This document shows positions 1 to 7,737 of a DNA stretch of 64,000 nt, piece by piece. The notes below the pieces were generated by a model. It made no database searches. It was not told where the DNA came from and saw only the letters and a program-made list of their open reading frames with translations. The stretch covers positions 1,116,001 through 1,180,000 of the forward strand of contig NZ_CP102602.1 of the NCBI RefSeq assembly GCF_024707485.1, given 5' to 3'. A program made the position numbers and the translations under genes. This DNA comes from Thermococcus thermotolerans (GTDB lineage: Archaea; Methanobacteriota_B; Thermococci; Thermococcales; Thermococcaceae). Each line of letters starts with the position of its first letter. Within the stretch, counting starts at the first letter, position 1.

Positions 1-2
1 TC

Positions 3-62
3 ATCGACCACCTCAAGGAGGAGTACAGCATCCCGGTGGAGAGCCTCATAAGGCTAGAGTGA
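3..62 (+). CDS. C-terminal end of an upstream gene
   Basis: This open frame enters from the left edge and stops at TGA 60-62. Only about 19 residues are visible (ending in SLIRLE), with no motif, so the product cannot be named. Its stop lies just upstream of the next start and its last bases (GAGTGAT) form the ribosome binding site of the following gene, so the two are probably cotranscribed. Confidence 0.5.
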   Translation: MDHLKEEYSIPVESLIRLE

Positions 63-67
63 TACTG

Positions 68-394
68 ATGAAGGTGCTCATCTACAACGCCGACGGCCTG
101 ACAATACCGGTGGAGGTTGAACTCGGCCTCCCCTTCAAATTCGTGTGCACCGAAGAGGAGTGCGGCAGGGAGGTAGTCATAGAGGGAGTCGTCAGGCTGG
201 CCAGCGAGGAAGAGTTTACCGAGACCCTTGAGAGCACCATAGCCGAGAACTCGGACTTCAAAAAGATACGCGAAATAGCCGCCAGAATGCTTGTATTCGA
301 GGGGAAAGTCAACGGAAAAGAAGTAAAGCTTCCGGTCGAGAGCTTTGATGACTTTGCCAAACGGTTTCTAGAGCAAGTTTTAGTCCTCCGTTAG
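68..394 (+). CDS. Hypothetical acidic protein, about 108 aa
   Basis: I do not recognise the family. The protein is small, acidic and soluble, with two cysteines in a CTEEEC pattern near residues 27-32 that could be a partial metal site or a disulfide. The ATG at 68 is preferred over the GTG at 59 because GAGTGAT lies a few bases upstream of it. The gene follows the previous stop directly and converges on the Lrp-type regulator, overlapping its end by 15 bases. The function is unknown; a redox or zinc role for the two cysteines is only a guess. Confidence 0.6.
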   Translation: MKVLIYNADGLTIPVEVELGLPFKFVCTEEECGREVVIEGVVRLASEEEFTETLESTIAENSDFKKIREIAARMLVFEGKVNGKEVKLPVESFDDFAKRFLEQVLVLR

Positions 395-832
395 CTTAAG
401 CCGCAGGTCTTCCTTAACGACCTGCATTGCCACGCTCGTGTTCGTTTTTTCCACACCCTCCAGCGAGAGAAGCCACTTGACGAAGCGGTTCATATCGGCC
501 CGGTCCCTGAACTTGGCCACCACAACTATGTCGAACTCCCCGGTGATGTCGTACACCATTACAACCCGGTCGTTGCGGGCTATTTCCCGTTCTATTTCAA
601 CTATCTTTCTGCCCTGGGCCTTAACCCCTATCACCGTGGTGAGACCAAAGCCAAGCTTCTCATAGTCAAGAATCGGTGCAAATCCCCGGATTACTCCCTC
701 CTCCTCCAACCTCTTGATGCGGTTGTACACGGTCCCCACGGCGACCTTTAGCTCACGCGCTATCTCGCGATAGGATAGCCTGGCATTCTCCTGAAGCAGA
801 GAAAGTATCTTAAGATCCAGTTCATCCACCAT
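380..832 (-). CDS. Lrp/AsnC family transcriptional regulator
   Basis: This is a one-domain-pair feast/famine regulator of about 150 residues. An N-terminal winged HTH (roughly residues 5-50, with YREIARELKVAVGTVYNRIKRLEEEGVI as separate helix segments) binds DNA. A C-terminal RAM/AsnC ligand-binding ferredoxin-like domain (about 65-140) contains the typical VYDITGEFDIVVV strand-turn-strand. ATG 832 is chosen because GGTGGTG lies upstream; a GTG at 841 would bury that site. Members form octamers and respond to amino acids. The ligand and target are not visible here. A single-gene unit convergent with the hypothetical gene to its left fits a stand-alone regulator. Confidence 0.88.
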   Translation of the reverse strand: MVDELDLKILSLLQENARLSYREIARELKVAVGTVYNRIKRLEEEGVIRGFAPILDYEKLGFGLTTVIGVKAQGRKIVEIEREIARNDRVVMVYDITGEFDIVVVAKFRDRADMNRFVKWLLSLEGVEKTNTSVAMQVVKEDLRLKLTED

Positions 833-860
833 CCGCACCACCAGTCCTGTTACACCGTAA

Positions 861-870
861 ACTTTAAATA
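861..870 (+). promoter_or_regulatory. TATA box of the tRNA-Arg gene
   Basis: The sequence ACTTTAAATA lies about 35 bases before the first base of the mature tRNA, as expected for an archaeal TATA box with a short 5' leader. It also sits upstream of the divergent Lrp gene but points towards the tRNA. Confidence 0.55.
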
Positions 871-899
871 CCCTTCCCTTGGAGGGAATAGCGGGCAGA

Positions 900-977
900 G
901 GACCGGTAGCCTAGCTAGGATAGGGCGGCGGCCTCCTAAGCCGCAGGTCCGGGGTTCAAATCCCCGCCGGTCCGCCA
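900..977 (+). tRNA. tRNA-Arg (anticodon CCT)
   Basis: The acceptor arms GGACCGG (900-906) and CCGGTCC (967-973) pair fully. The anticodon stem GCGGC/GCCGC encloses loop CTCCTAA with anticodon CCT, which reads AGG. The T arm has CGGGG TTCAAAT CCCCG, and CCA is encoded at 975-977. No intron is seen. The gene has its own TATA box and is followed by two strong palindromes. Confidence 0.97.
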
Positions 978-1222
978 TAGAAACTTTTGTCAGACAAAAG
1001 TTCCACAGACGTTGTGGCGTTCTACAACACCACCCATTTTGCAGGCATTAATTGACAGATATTTAAAGTTTCACAAGGACTACTGGATCTTTGCTGGCTG
1101 GCCCTCTCCAGCTAGGCGAGGCTTTCAGGAGAAAGAGTAAAGCGTTTTTCAAAAGAACTATTCAAAAGCTCCGGTTGAAAAACAACAAAAGAGGATATAA
1201 GAATTCACAGGAGGTGATGGAT
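978..1222. other. Intergenic tract with palindromes after tRNA-Arg
   Basis: A near-perfect inverted repeat with 10-base arms around a single A lies at 982-1002 (arm AACTTTTGTC). It is followed immediately by CCACA GACGT TGTGG at 1003-1017. They may form the tRNA trailer or terminator, or be attachment-like scars. Further on, GATATTTAAAG (about 1057-1067) looks like a TATA box, and 1100-1120 can form a short CTGG/CCAG hairpin. No convincing reading frame covers this part. Confidence 0.4.
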
Positions 1223-1309
1223 ATGGTAGAGGACGCTCTCCTGCTGTACCTAGCGAGCATGCACAGGGAGAAGAAATCCGGAAAAAAGAAGGGCATTCGC
1301 ACCATCTGA
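1223..1309 (+). CDS. Possible 28-residue basic peptide
   Basis: A strong GGAGGTGAT site at 1210-1218 precedes ATG 1223 (ATG 1217 lies inside that site). The frame encodes about 28 residues with a lysine/arginine-rich tail. An upstream extension to 1091 has no ribosome binding site. There is no recognisable family. The strong start signal and the TATA-like GGATATAAG just upstream are the only support, so this may be a real small gene or chance. Confidence 0.3.
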   Translation: MVEDALLLYLASMHREKKSGKKKGIRTI

Positions 1310-1466
1310 TGCCTTTTCCTCCCGACAGGTCAACTGGTATATTCTCCGTCCCAAAGGACGTGGCCTGGAGAAGAGAAAAGTCAGGCCCCCCGTTCTCATT
1401 CCGAAATCTTTAAATATTCCCGGCACTTTTAGTTAATTTGGGTAAGAAAAAGTAGGGGGTGGGAGG

Positions 1467-2222
1467 ATGGTGTACGTCGCGGTTCTGGCAAACGTTAACG
1501 GCAACCTCCCAGCCCTCGCAAAGGCCCTCGAAAAGATAGAGACCCTCAAAGACGAAGGTTATGATGTCGAGAAGTATTATATCATCGGGAACATCGTGGG
1601 TCTGTTCCCATACCCGAGGGAGATCCTGGATACCCTCGACGACCTCATAAGGAACAATAAGGTTAGCGTAATCCGCGGCGAGTTCGACCAGATTATAGCG
1701 GAGAGCGATCCTCACGCCGAGGGGCCCGACTACATCGACCGGGTGAACTACCCCAAGCACATCAAGCTGGCCCTGAAGTACACGTGGGAAAAGCTCGGCC
1801 ACGAGGGCAGGGAGTTCATACGCGACCTGCCCGTTTATCTGGTCGACAGGATTGGAAAGAACGACATTTTTGGCGTCTACGGAAGTCCCCTAGACCCGTT
1901 CGGAGGAAAAGTCCTCCCAGAGCAACCGACTAGCTACTACGAGACAATAATGCGTCCCATGAAAGACTACGAGATACTCTTCGTGGCATCACCGAAGTAT
2001 CCGGTCAACGCCATGACCCGCTACGGAAGGGTCATCTGTCCGGGAAGCATAGGATTCCCACCTGGAAGGGAGCACAAGGCCACGTTCGCCCTCGTGGATG
2101 TTGATACACTCCATACAAAGTTCATAGAGGTTGACTACGACAAGAAGCTCATAGAGGAGAGGATACGCAGGGAAGGCCTGCCCGAGGAGCTCGTCAGGAT
2201 TCTCTACCACGGAAAGATTTGA
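1467..2222 (+). CDS. Metallophosphoesterase-fold protein lacking catalytic residues
   Basis: Length (251 aa) and layout match the MJ0912/DUF2437-like calcineurin-type phosphoesterases, but each metal motif is altered. The usual D-x-H-x-N start reads NVNGNL near residue 10. GDIVG reads GNIVG near 42. GNHD reads GEFDQ near 72. The late GHTH region reads ASPKYPV near 173, while the structural CPGSIGFP is kept. It therefore probably binds a ligand or partner and does not hydrolyse phosphoesters. A GGTGGGAGG site precedes ATG 1467 and a TATA box (CTTTAAATATT) lies near 1409-1419. Its end overlaps the convergent flippase gene by 29 bases. Confidence 0.8.
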   Translation: MVYVAVLANVNGNLPALAKALEKIETLKDEGYDVEKYYIIGNIVGLFPYPREILDTLDDLIRNNKVSVIRGEFDQIIAESDPHAEGPDYIDRVNYPKHIKLALKYTWEKLGHEGREFIRDLPVYLVDRIGKNDIFGVYGSPLDPFGGKVLPEQPTSYYETIMRPMKDYEILFVASPKYPVNAMTRYGRVICPGSIGFPPGREHKATFALVDVDTLHTKFIEVDYDKKLIEERIRREGLPEELVRILYHGKI

Positions 2223-3516
2223 CCAGACTCATTCCCTCCACTATTTCCCTTCTATCGTAGGCAAGGAAAAGCAGAAATCCGGCAAGAAGGGCGTACTTTG
2301 ACAGGAAGACTAAGGACTGGAGGAGCAGTGCTACGGCCAGTGGGGTGTATATTCTGGGGGATATATCGAGAAGAGCCCTTGCGTAGTGAGCAACGCCCAT
2401 GAGTATGATGCCGTAGCCAAGCATCAAGCCCGCCATCACACCCATAGCTCCAAATGCAGGTATGAGGTAGAACCACGAAAGGAGAACCGCAAAGGCACCG
2501 AGGAGAGCCACAAGTGTCCCCCTCCTGACGTAGGCTGTTGAGTTCAGGGCAACTATGCTGGGGTTGTAAGCTATGTAGACCTCCATAGCCATAAGGGCCA
2601 GGTAGAAAGCGGAACCCACATCGAAGCCAAATATTGCTGAGAGAACCTCCCTGCCGAGCAACATGAGAATGAAGACTGCAACGCCGGTCACGAGTATCAA
2701 AATGGACGTGGTCTTCTCGGCGAGGAGTTTAACGTAGTCGCTCTCATTTCTCCCGTACTTGTAGGAAAAGAGGGGCATTATGGCCGACTGAAGTATCTGG
2801 GGGAGATACGTCATAAGAAAGGCCGCGGAGAGTATCGCCGACACTATCCCAGCAACCTCCGGGCCGGATAAATATTCACTCATAAAATATGGGCCCTGTA
2901 TCAGGAAGACACCCGAGAGGGTACCCAAAAACGCAAAGGCCGAATACGAGATGAGGAGACCCATCTCGCTAGTTCTGGGCTTTCCAACGAAGTCAAACCT
3001 CACCAGATAAGCGGCAGAGAAAACCGCAATCAGCCCCAGGAAGAGCAGGTACGGCGCGAAGACGTTGGGAATTAAAAAGCCCACCAGGAAGCCCGCAAAG
3101 GCCAGTGTTATTATGTACGCGTAGTGCTCCCCCCGGTGGATGCCGTAAAGAAAGTTCCTGAGGGTCAGCTGAATTCCTCTGAGCGTTGCAAGGATTCCCA
3201 GGTAGAGATTTACAGGGATGAGGAGCAGTCCAATCAGCGGGAGGAGGAACGAGGGAAGGGTTATTGAGCGTATTGAATCAGTTTTGCCGGCCCCTAAGAA
3301 TTCAGAGGCGTATTTGCCAAGGGCTATCGCAAAGAAGCTCAGAGGTATGGCGACAAAGAAGGCCTGCGAGATAAGAGAGTTCGCCATCCCCAGCTCCTCA
3401 AGGCCAAAGCGCCTGGCGACTATTGCGCTGTACAGAAACCTAGTTATTCCAGTGAGGCCCAAAGCGACCATCGATGCGAGCGAATGGCGTATAATGACCC
3501 GGCGCTCGTAGCTCAT
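2194..3516 (-). CDS. Polysaccharide flippase (Wzx/MviN-like, MOP superfamily)
   Basis: The 440-residue protein is almost entirely hydrophobic, with about 12-14 predicted membrane helices and short charged loops, the size and profile of oligosaccharide (Wzx) flippases. Such proteins move lipid-linked sugars across the cytoplasmic membrane for surface polysaccharide or N-glycan assembly. No glycosyltransferases lie beside it, so the substrate is open. A MATE-type exporter is the main alternative. The 3' end overlaps the convergent metallophosphoesterase-like gene by 29 bases. Confidence 0.75.
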   Translation of the reverse strand: MSYERRVIIRHSLASMVALGLTGITRFLYSAIVARRFGLEELGMANSLISQAFFVAIPLSFFAIALGKYASEFLGAGKTDSIRSITLPSFLLPLIGLLLIPVNLYLGILATLRGIQLTLRNFLYGIHRGEHYAYIITLAFAGFLVGFLIPNVFAPYLLFLGLIAVFSAAYLVRFDFVGKPRTSEMGLLISYSAFAFLGTLSGVFLIQGPYFMSEYLSGPEVAGIVSAILSAAFLMTYLPQILQSAIMPLFSYKYGRNESDYVKLLAEKTTSILILVTGVAVFILMLLGREVLSAIFGFDVGSAFYLALMAMEVYIAYNPSIVALNSTAYVRRGTLVALLGAFAVLLSWFYLIPAFGAMGVMAGLMLGYGIILMGVAHYARALLDISPRIYTPLAVALLLQSLVFLSKYALLAGFLLFLAYDRREIVEGMSLVKSFRGRES

Positions 3517-3540
3517 GGATGAAGAGGGAAAAGGAAAAAT

Positions 3541-3840
3541 TTAACCTTTTTGGAAGCCCAGATAGAACCCCACGACAAACGCCCCAGTTCCAGGAAGTAT
3601 CCCCAGAACTTTGTCGGACAGGCCGATTATCTCACTTGTCCATCCACTGGCAAGGTTGAACAGCCTGTCCTGGTTCACTGTTATGACACCCTTCTGCTGG
3701 AGCCAGAACAGACTCAGGACATAAGCCCCTATAAGGGCCAGTGCGAGCTTCATTAGTTTTTTCAGGGCATATCCTGTGACAAAACCCACAACGCCCCCAA
3801 CCCCAATGTCACCCACCATTGCATTTACGTTGAACTCCAT
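3541..3840 (-). CDS. FUN14 domain membrane protein
   Basis: This small protein (about 99 aa) has a glycine-rich first segment (GDIGVGGVVGFVTGYALKK), a middle helix (ALALIGAYVLSLFWLQ) and a C-terminal GFYLGFQKG, the pattern of archaeal FUN14 proteins with two to three membrane helices. The function in archaea is unknown; eukaryotic FUN14 proteins act in mitochondrial membranes. ATG 3840 is chosen because GGTGAC lies seven to ten bases upstream. A TATA-like region sits near 3895 in the divergent space shared with the PadR gene. Confidence 0.78.
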   Translation of the reverse strand: MEFNVNAMVGDIGVGGVVGFVTGYALKKLMKLALALIGAYVLSLFWLQQKGVITVNQDRLFNLASGWTSEIIGLSDKVLGILPGTGAFVVGFYLGFQKG

Positions 3841-3950
3841 TTCAGTCACCTAATATCAGTCGTGCACTGGAGAATAAAACGTTTTTGCCAAAATGTTTAA
3901 ATTACACGATTCCAAAATATTTCTAAAGCATAAAAGTAGGTGTGAAAGCC

Positions 3951-4277
3951 ATGACGACCCCGATGGAGAGGCTCAAAAACAAGATAACAAAGGAAGTCCT
4001 GTGGCTCTACATCCTCCGGCTCCTAAAGGAGAGGCCAATGTACGCTTACGAGCTCAAGGAGAGGATAAAGGAAGCCTTCAACTTCGAGCCCGCAACAGTC
4101 AGTTCGTACGTCGTTCTCTACAAGCTGGAGAAGGAAGGATACGTTACCGCAGAATGGCAGGAGAGTGAGACGGGAAAACCGTCCAGGAAGTACTACAGAC
4201 TCACCCCTGAGGGGGAGAAGCTCCTGGAGGAAGGCATAGCTTTTCTTGAGAATATGCTCTCAAAGCTCAGGGAGTGA
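3951..4277 (+). CDS. PadR family transcriptional regulator
   Basis: About 108 residues forming a PadR winged helix: helix LYILRLLKERPMYAYEL, recognition helix ATVSSYVVLYKLEKEG, wing with ESETGKPSRKYYRLTPEG, then a C-terminal dimerisation helix. PadR proteins are usually ligand-responsive repressors of nearby stress or transport genes. Here the divergent FUN14 gene shares the promoter space and is a possible target. AGGTG upstream supports ATG 3951 over GTG 3942. A TATA box (GTTTAAATTAC) is at about 3894-3904. Confidence 0.88.
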   Translation: MTTPMERLKNKITKEVLWLYILRLLKERPMYAYELKERIKEAFNFEPATVSSYVVLYKLEKEGYVTAEWQESETGKPSRKYYRLTPEGEKLLEEGIAFLENMLSKLRE

Positions 4278-4287
4278 ATTTTCATAA

Positions 4288-4309
4288 GTTTTTCCAGAAG
4301 TTTTTTCAG
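4288..4309 (+). terminator. T-rich terminator after the PadR gene
   Basis: Two T-runs (TTTTTCC and GTTTTTTC) lie 10-30 bases after the PadR stop codon on the coding strand, typical of intrinsic archaeal termination. The next gene converges from the other side. Confidence 0.4.
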
Positions 4310-4367
4310 TTCGACAACACAAGCACCTAGAAAAGTGCAAAAGGGAAACCTTTGAGGGCTAAAGCCC

Positions 4368-4526
4368 TCAGCGTCCCATTCCACCACGCGGCTCTCTCGC
4401 CTTCGGGCGGAGACCCTTGTAGCCGCACTTCCTGCACTTCTTGGCCTTCCACGGGTTGGTAGCGCCGCAGCGCATGCAGATGTACTTCCTAAAGATTCTG
4501 GCCTCAGCCTCTGGGAATCTCGCCAT
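4368..4526 (-). CDS. rpl40e: Large ribosomal subunit protein L40e
   Basis: This 52-residue gene is read on the reverse strand. The protein has a four-cysteine zinc ribbon (YICMRCGA ... [10 protein letters not shown]) and a basic tail ending RGGMGR. It matches archaeal L40e without the ubiquitin fusion found in eukaryotes. GAGGTGATCACG directly precedes ATG 4526. The gene lies downstream of tRNA-Leu and the S2 operon but is separated from them by a TATA-like CTTTTAAAG at about 4572-4580. Confidence 0.95.
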   Translation of the reverse strand: MARFPEAEARIFRKYICMRCGATNPWKAKKCRKCGYKGLRPKAREPRGGMGR

Positions 4527-4583
4527 CGTGATCACCTCATGATCTTAATCCAACACACCTATCCCCACGGACTTTTAAAGCTT

Positions 4584-4671
4584 TGGTGCGGGGGACGGGA
4601 TTCGAACCCGCGCAGCCCTGCGGCAGCGGATCTTAAGTCCGCCCCCTTTGGCCAGGCTCGGGCACCCCCGC
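4584..4671 (-). tRNA. tRNA-Leu (anticodon TAA)
   Basis: On the minus strand the acceptor arms GCGGGGG and CCCCCGC pair. The anticodon stem GCGGA/TCCGC encloses CTTAAGA with anticodon TAA. A long variable arm (TGCCGCAGGGCTGCG region) marks a class II tRNA, and CCA is encoded at 4584-4586. It lies between L40e and S2. Confidence 0.96.
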
Positions 4672-4711
4672 GCGAGGGTGAGTAAAGCGAGGGGAATTAA
4701 AAGCTTTCCCC

Positions 4712-5317
4712 TCAGGTTCTGATGATCCTCATCTCAAAGTCTTCAACAGGAACCTTGAAGTCCTCCCTGCTCTCTATCTCCTTTCTGTTGTAGAGCATTT
4801 CCCTAGCGAGTATCCAGTAGATGAGCGCGAGGGCCTTCCTCCCCTTGTTGTTGGTAGGTATGGCGACATCGACGTAGCTGAGGAAGTTTTCGGTATCAAC
4901 GAGGGCAACTATCGGAATTCCTATCTCGATGGCCTCCTTCATGGCCTGGTGGTCGGCCCTCGGGTCGGTGACTATGAGGACGTCGGGCTCCATAAAGTTC
5001 TTGACCTGCGGGTTGGTCATAGTTCCGGGCAGGAAGCGTCCCGGAATGGCCCTGGCACCGGTAACGTCACCGAACTTCTTGACCGGCTTCTGACCGTAGA
5101 GCCTGACGCTGACGGCGAGTATGTTGGCCGGATCAAACTTGGCAAGGAACTTACCGGCTATCCTGAGCCTCTCGTCGGTCTTCCTGACGTCGAGGACGTA
5201 AAGACCATCCTGCCTAACGCGGTATATGAACTTCTTCATGTCCTGGGTCTTCTGCTGGGTGCCTATATGGACACCGGCGGCAAGGTACTGGTCGAGTGGA
5301 ACAAGGTATTCCTCCAT
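4712..5317 (-). CDS. rps2: Small ribosomal subunit protein S2
   Basis: The 201-residue protein has archaeal S2 features: [11 protein letters not shown] near the start, the [15 protein letters not shown] segment, and a [29 protein letters not shown] block that forms the Rossmann-like core. It is the last gene of the RpoK/enolase-like/S2 block, with GGAGGTGTGAAGG before its ATG. In many other archaea S2 follows a true enolase gene at this position. Confidence 0.97.
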   Translation of the reverse strand: MEEYLVPLDQYLAAGVHIGTQQKTQDMKKFIYRVRQDGLYVLDVRKTDERLRIAGKFLAKFDPANILAVSVRLYGQKPVKKFGDVTGARAIPGRFLPGTMTNPQVKNFMEPDVLIVTDPRADHQAMKEAIEIGIPIVALVDTENFLSYVDVAIPTNNKGRKALALIYWILAREMLYNRKEIESREDFKVPVEDFEMRIIRT

Positions 5318-5330
5318 CCTTCACACCTCC

Positions 5331-6356
5331 TCATCCTTCAAAGGTTATTATCCTACCCCTTTCACCCAAATCTTCGGCTATTCTTATCAGCTCGTTCAGC
5401 TTGGCGATGGAATCCGAACGGAGCACCATCGCCGGGCAGCGCAGACCCACCGCAAGGTGGGCCAGTGCCTCATCGGAGGACTCGTAGCGAGCCTCCGCGA
5501 GGATGGGGGTTATCCTCTCCGACTTCGCGTCGTTCACGAGGTTGTATAAGTCGGTGAGCGTGCCTAGGTTTATCGGCTTTATTGACAGGGCATTGTAGTA
5601 GCGCCTGTCCAGTATGTCCTTCTCGCGGAAGAGGTGCTCGCCGTCAACGAACACCTCGTGGGTGCCGGCTATCAGCTCAAGGAACAGCTCCTCGTCGCCG
5701 AGGGGCTTTATATAGGCCACGTTGTTGTCCTCAACTATAGAGAGCACTTCCTCGGTCTCCATCGGGATCTTCTGCACCAGTCCGAGAGCGACTTCGAGGC
5801 CGAGCTCGTCAGTGGACTTTTCGGTCGCCTTTGAAAAGGCCTCCACAGTGCTGGCTTCGGCATGCTCAAGGACTTTGTTGGCGGCGTCAACGACGTCGGT
5901 TATCTCCATGAGGTCACGGACCATTACGTAGTAGTCAAAGGCCTCACCACTCGCTATCTCAAAGATCGGCACCGGTAGCTCGGTCGTGAAGGTGCCCCCG
6001 ATGTAGCTGTAGAGGGGCATCCTCTTGACGCTCGCCGCGGCTTTGGCGACCGCTATCGACACCGCCAGTGCTGTGTTGGCACCGATGTGGCTGAAGTCCT
6101 CGGTGCCGTCTATCTCCCAGAGGTAGCTGTCTATGAGCTCCTGCTCGCTGGCATCGAAGCCTATGAGCTCGGGCCCTATTATCTCGTCAACTTCACTCAC
6201 AGCGCGGTGGGCCTCGGCTATGTACAGGCTAGGGTTCTCGTCTATGGGGGATGCAAAGCGACCGAAGCCCGAGCTCGTTATGACATCTACCTCAACTGAA
6301 TACCTACCACCCTTGAGCACTGCGACCCTGCCGATTACGTTCTCTATCACGGTCAT
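5331..6356 (-). CDS. Enolase-like protein, probably catalytically inactive
   Basis: The 341-residue protein aligns with enolase (about 430 aa), including IGANTALAVSIAVAKAAA, PLYSYIGG, LPVPIFEIASGEA and IKPINLGTLTD. The serine-rich lid loop (PSGASTG) and the His159 loop are missing. The metal-ligand positions read ALGLV, YIKPL and DGEHLF where enolase has Asp, Glu and Asp. The SHRSGET catalytic histidine region reads AEARYESS, although the lysine of IKPINLGT remains. It sits exactly where other archaea keep eno in the RpoN-RpoK-eno-S2 operon, so a true enolase is expected elsewhere. A structural or ribosome-linked role is conceivable but unproven. Confidence 0.85.
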   Translation of the reverse strand: MTVIENVIGRVAVLKGGRYSVEVDVITSSGFGRFASPIDENPSLYIAEAHRAVSEVDEIIGPELIGFDASEQELIDSYLWEIDGTEDFSHIGANTALAVSIAVAKAAASVKRMPLYSYIGGTFTTELPVPIFEIASGEAFDYYVMVRDLMEITDVVDAANKVLEHAEASTVEAFSKATEKSTDELGLEVALGLVQKIPMETEEVLSIVEDNNVAYIKPLGDEELFLELIAGTHEVFVDGEHLFREKDILDRRYYNALSIKPINLGTLTDLYNLVNDAKSERITPILAEARYESSDEALAHLAVGLRCPAMVLRSDSIAKLNELIRIAEDLGERGRIITFEG

Positions 6357-6362
6357 CTTTCA

Positions 6363-6536
6363 TCAGCTCGGCCTGATTACGGTGAGGGGGATTATTCCCT
6401 TCTCAAACTCAAGCAGCGCGGCGTCGAGCGGCGTGATTCCTTCCGGGACGTCGATGAGGATAGGCGCACCCATCGCTATCTGGAGGGCCCTCGCTCCAAT
6501 TATACGGGCCTTTTCAAATCTCGTGTACCTGAACAT
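6363..6536 (-). CDS. rpoK: RNA polymerase subunit K (Rpo6)
   Basis: A 57-residue subunit related to bacterial omega and eukaryotic RPB6. It contains the conserved [21 protein letters not shown] motif region (given here as a segment around residues 4-24) and the [20 protein letters not shown] tail. It clamps the largest subunit of RNA polymerase. GGGTGGT upstream fixes ATG 6536; a longer reading frame would run into the adjacent tRNA-Pro gene. Confidence 0.95.
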   Translation of the reverse strand: MFRYTRFEKARIIGARALQIAMGAPILIDVPEGITPLDAALLEFEKGIIPLTVIRPS

Positions 6537-6557
6537 TCCAACCACCCGTGCAAATTT

Positions 6558-6635
6558 TGGTGGGGCCGCCGGGATTTGAACCCGGGTCTCCGGCACCCCA
6601 AGCCGGGAGGATAGACCAAGCTACCCCACGGCCCC
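6558..6635 (-). tRNA. tRNA-Pro (anticodon GGG)
   Basis: On the minus strand GGGGCCG and CGGCCCC pair as the acceptor. The anticodon stem CCGGC/GCCGG encloses TTGGGGT with anticodon GGG. The T arm CCGGG TTCAAAT CCCGG is intact and CCA is encoded at 6558-6560. It is embedded between rpoN and rpoK, so it is probably excised from the operon transcript. Confidence 0.96.
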
Positions 6636-6651
6636 CCAGAAATGTGGTTTT

Positions 6652-6849
6652 TCAGTATACCCTGTATACCATTACCTGATCTATGAGCTCGACGTGGCTC
6701 AGCAGGGTTCTCCTGCAGCAGTACCTCTCGATCCCGAGGTCGTCGAGGACCTTCTCGGGATCCTCGCCCTTCTCAATCCGGGCCTTGAATTCGTAGTATT
6801 TGTCTCCTATGACCTTTCCACACGTGAAGCACCTGACGGGAACTATCAC
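6652..6849 (-). CDS. rpoN: RNA polymerase subunit N (Rpo10)
   Basis: A 65-residue zinc-bundle subunit with the signature [15 protein letters not shown] and [11 protein letters not shown], giving the C-x2-C and CC zinc ligands. It anchors the Rpo3/Rpo11 platform. GTG 6849 (giving MIVPVRCF) is preferred because AAGGTGAT lies just upstream and the family normally starts with this sequence. It lies between S9 and tRNA-Pro. Confidence 0.95.
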   Translation of the reverse strand: MIVPVRCFTCGKVIGDKYYEFKARIEKGEDPEKVLDDLGIERYCCRRTLLSHVELIDQVMVYRVY

Positions 6850-6883
6850 CCGTATCACCTTCTTGAATATTAAAGGAAAGCGG

Positions 6884-7291
6884 TCAGCGGTAGGACTTCT
6901 GCCTCTTCGCCCTGGGACCCTTGGTTGAGCGGTTGGGCTTGTGCGGTTCGGTGCGCCTGCTGTCCCCGACGAGCATGGTTCTGTCGTACTTCATAAACTT
7001 TTCCTTGAGGTTCATGTCGTTGGTCCACTCGACTAGGGCCCTGGCTATGGCAACGCGCGCGGCCTCTGCCTGTCCCATGAAGCCCCCGCCCTCGACCTTG
7101 ACATCGATGTCAACCTTGCTAACTATCTCCTCCCCGGCGAGGACAAGCGGTTCCATGATGGTGAAACGGGCTATCTCGGGTTCGATGATCTCAACTGGCT
7201 TGTGGTTGATCCTGACGCGACCCTTTCCTTCCCGGATGGTGGCCCTCGCGATGGCCGTCTTCCTCTTACCAGCAGTCTGGATGACCTTCAT
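6884..7291 (-). CDS. rps9: Small ribosomal subunit protein S9
   Basis: 135 residues. It begins with [13 protein letters not shown] and ends with the basic [11 protein letters not shown] tail whose last residues reach the P-site tRNA. It contains the [19 protein letters not shown] segment typical of S9. It follows L13 with an 11-base gap in the L18e-L13-S9-RpoN order shared by most archaea. Confidence 0.97.
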   Translation of the reverse strand: MKVIQTAGKRKTAIARATIREGKGRVRINHKPVEIIEPEIARFTIMEPLVLAGEEIVSKVDIDVKVEGGGFMGQAEAARVAIARALVEWTNDMNLKEKFMKYDRTMLVGDSRRTEPHKPNRSTKGPRAKRQKSYR

Positions 7292-7302
7292 TTTCTCTCA
7301 CC

Positions 7303-7731
7303 TCAGAACTTTCCACCGAGGAACTTGGCAACCTCGCCAACGGTAACGTACTTCGGAGTTGCAAGCCTCGACATGTGGGCCTCTATTATGGTCTCAAGCT
7401 CCCTGCCCTCGAACTCCTTCGGAACACCAACGTAGACCTTGAGCCTCTTGAAGGCCTTCCTTCCGCGGTCTGTCTTCCATGGAAGCATTCCCCTGACGGT
7501 TCTCCTGACGATCTCGTCGCTCCTCTTCGGGTAGAACGGACCCCTCCTCGGGTTGGTTCTGGTCCTCAGCTCGGTTCTCTGCTTGTACTTGGCAAAGATG
7601 TCCTCGCGGTTTCCGGTGATGATGGCCTTGTCGGCGTTGACTATGATGACTTCCTCACCCTCAAGGAGCATCTTGGCGACCTTCGAGGCGAGCCTTCCGA
7701 GTATGAGTCCTTCAGCGTTAATTATCCTCAT
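7303..7731 (-). CDS. rpl13: Large ribosomal subunit protein L13
   Basis: 142 residues with [21 protein letters not shown] at the start and the [21 protein letters not shown] block characteristic of L13. It is separated by only 6 bases from L18e and 11 from S9, so translational coupling is likely. Confidence 0.97.
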   Translation of the reverse strand: MRIINAEGLILGRLASKVAKMLLEGEEVIIVNADKAIITGNREDIFAKYKQRTELRTRTNPRRGPFYPKRSDEIVRRTVRGMLPWKTDRGRKAFKRLKVYVGVPKEFEGRELETIIEAHMSRLATPKYVTVGEVAKFLGGKF

Positions 7732-7737
7732 GGCCCA

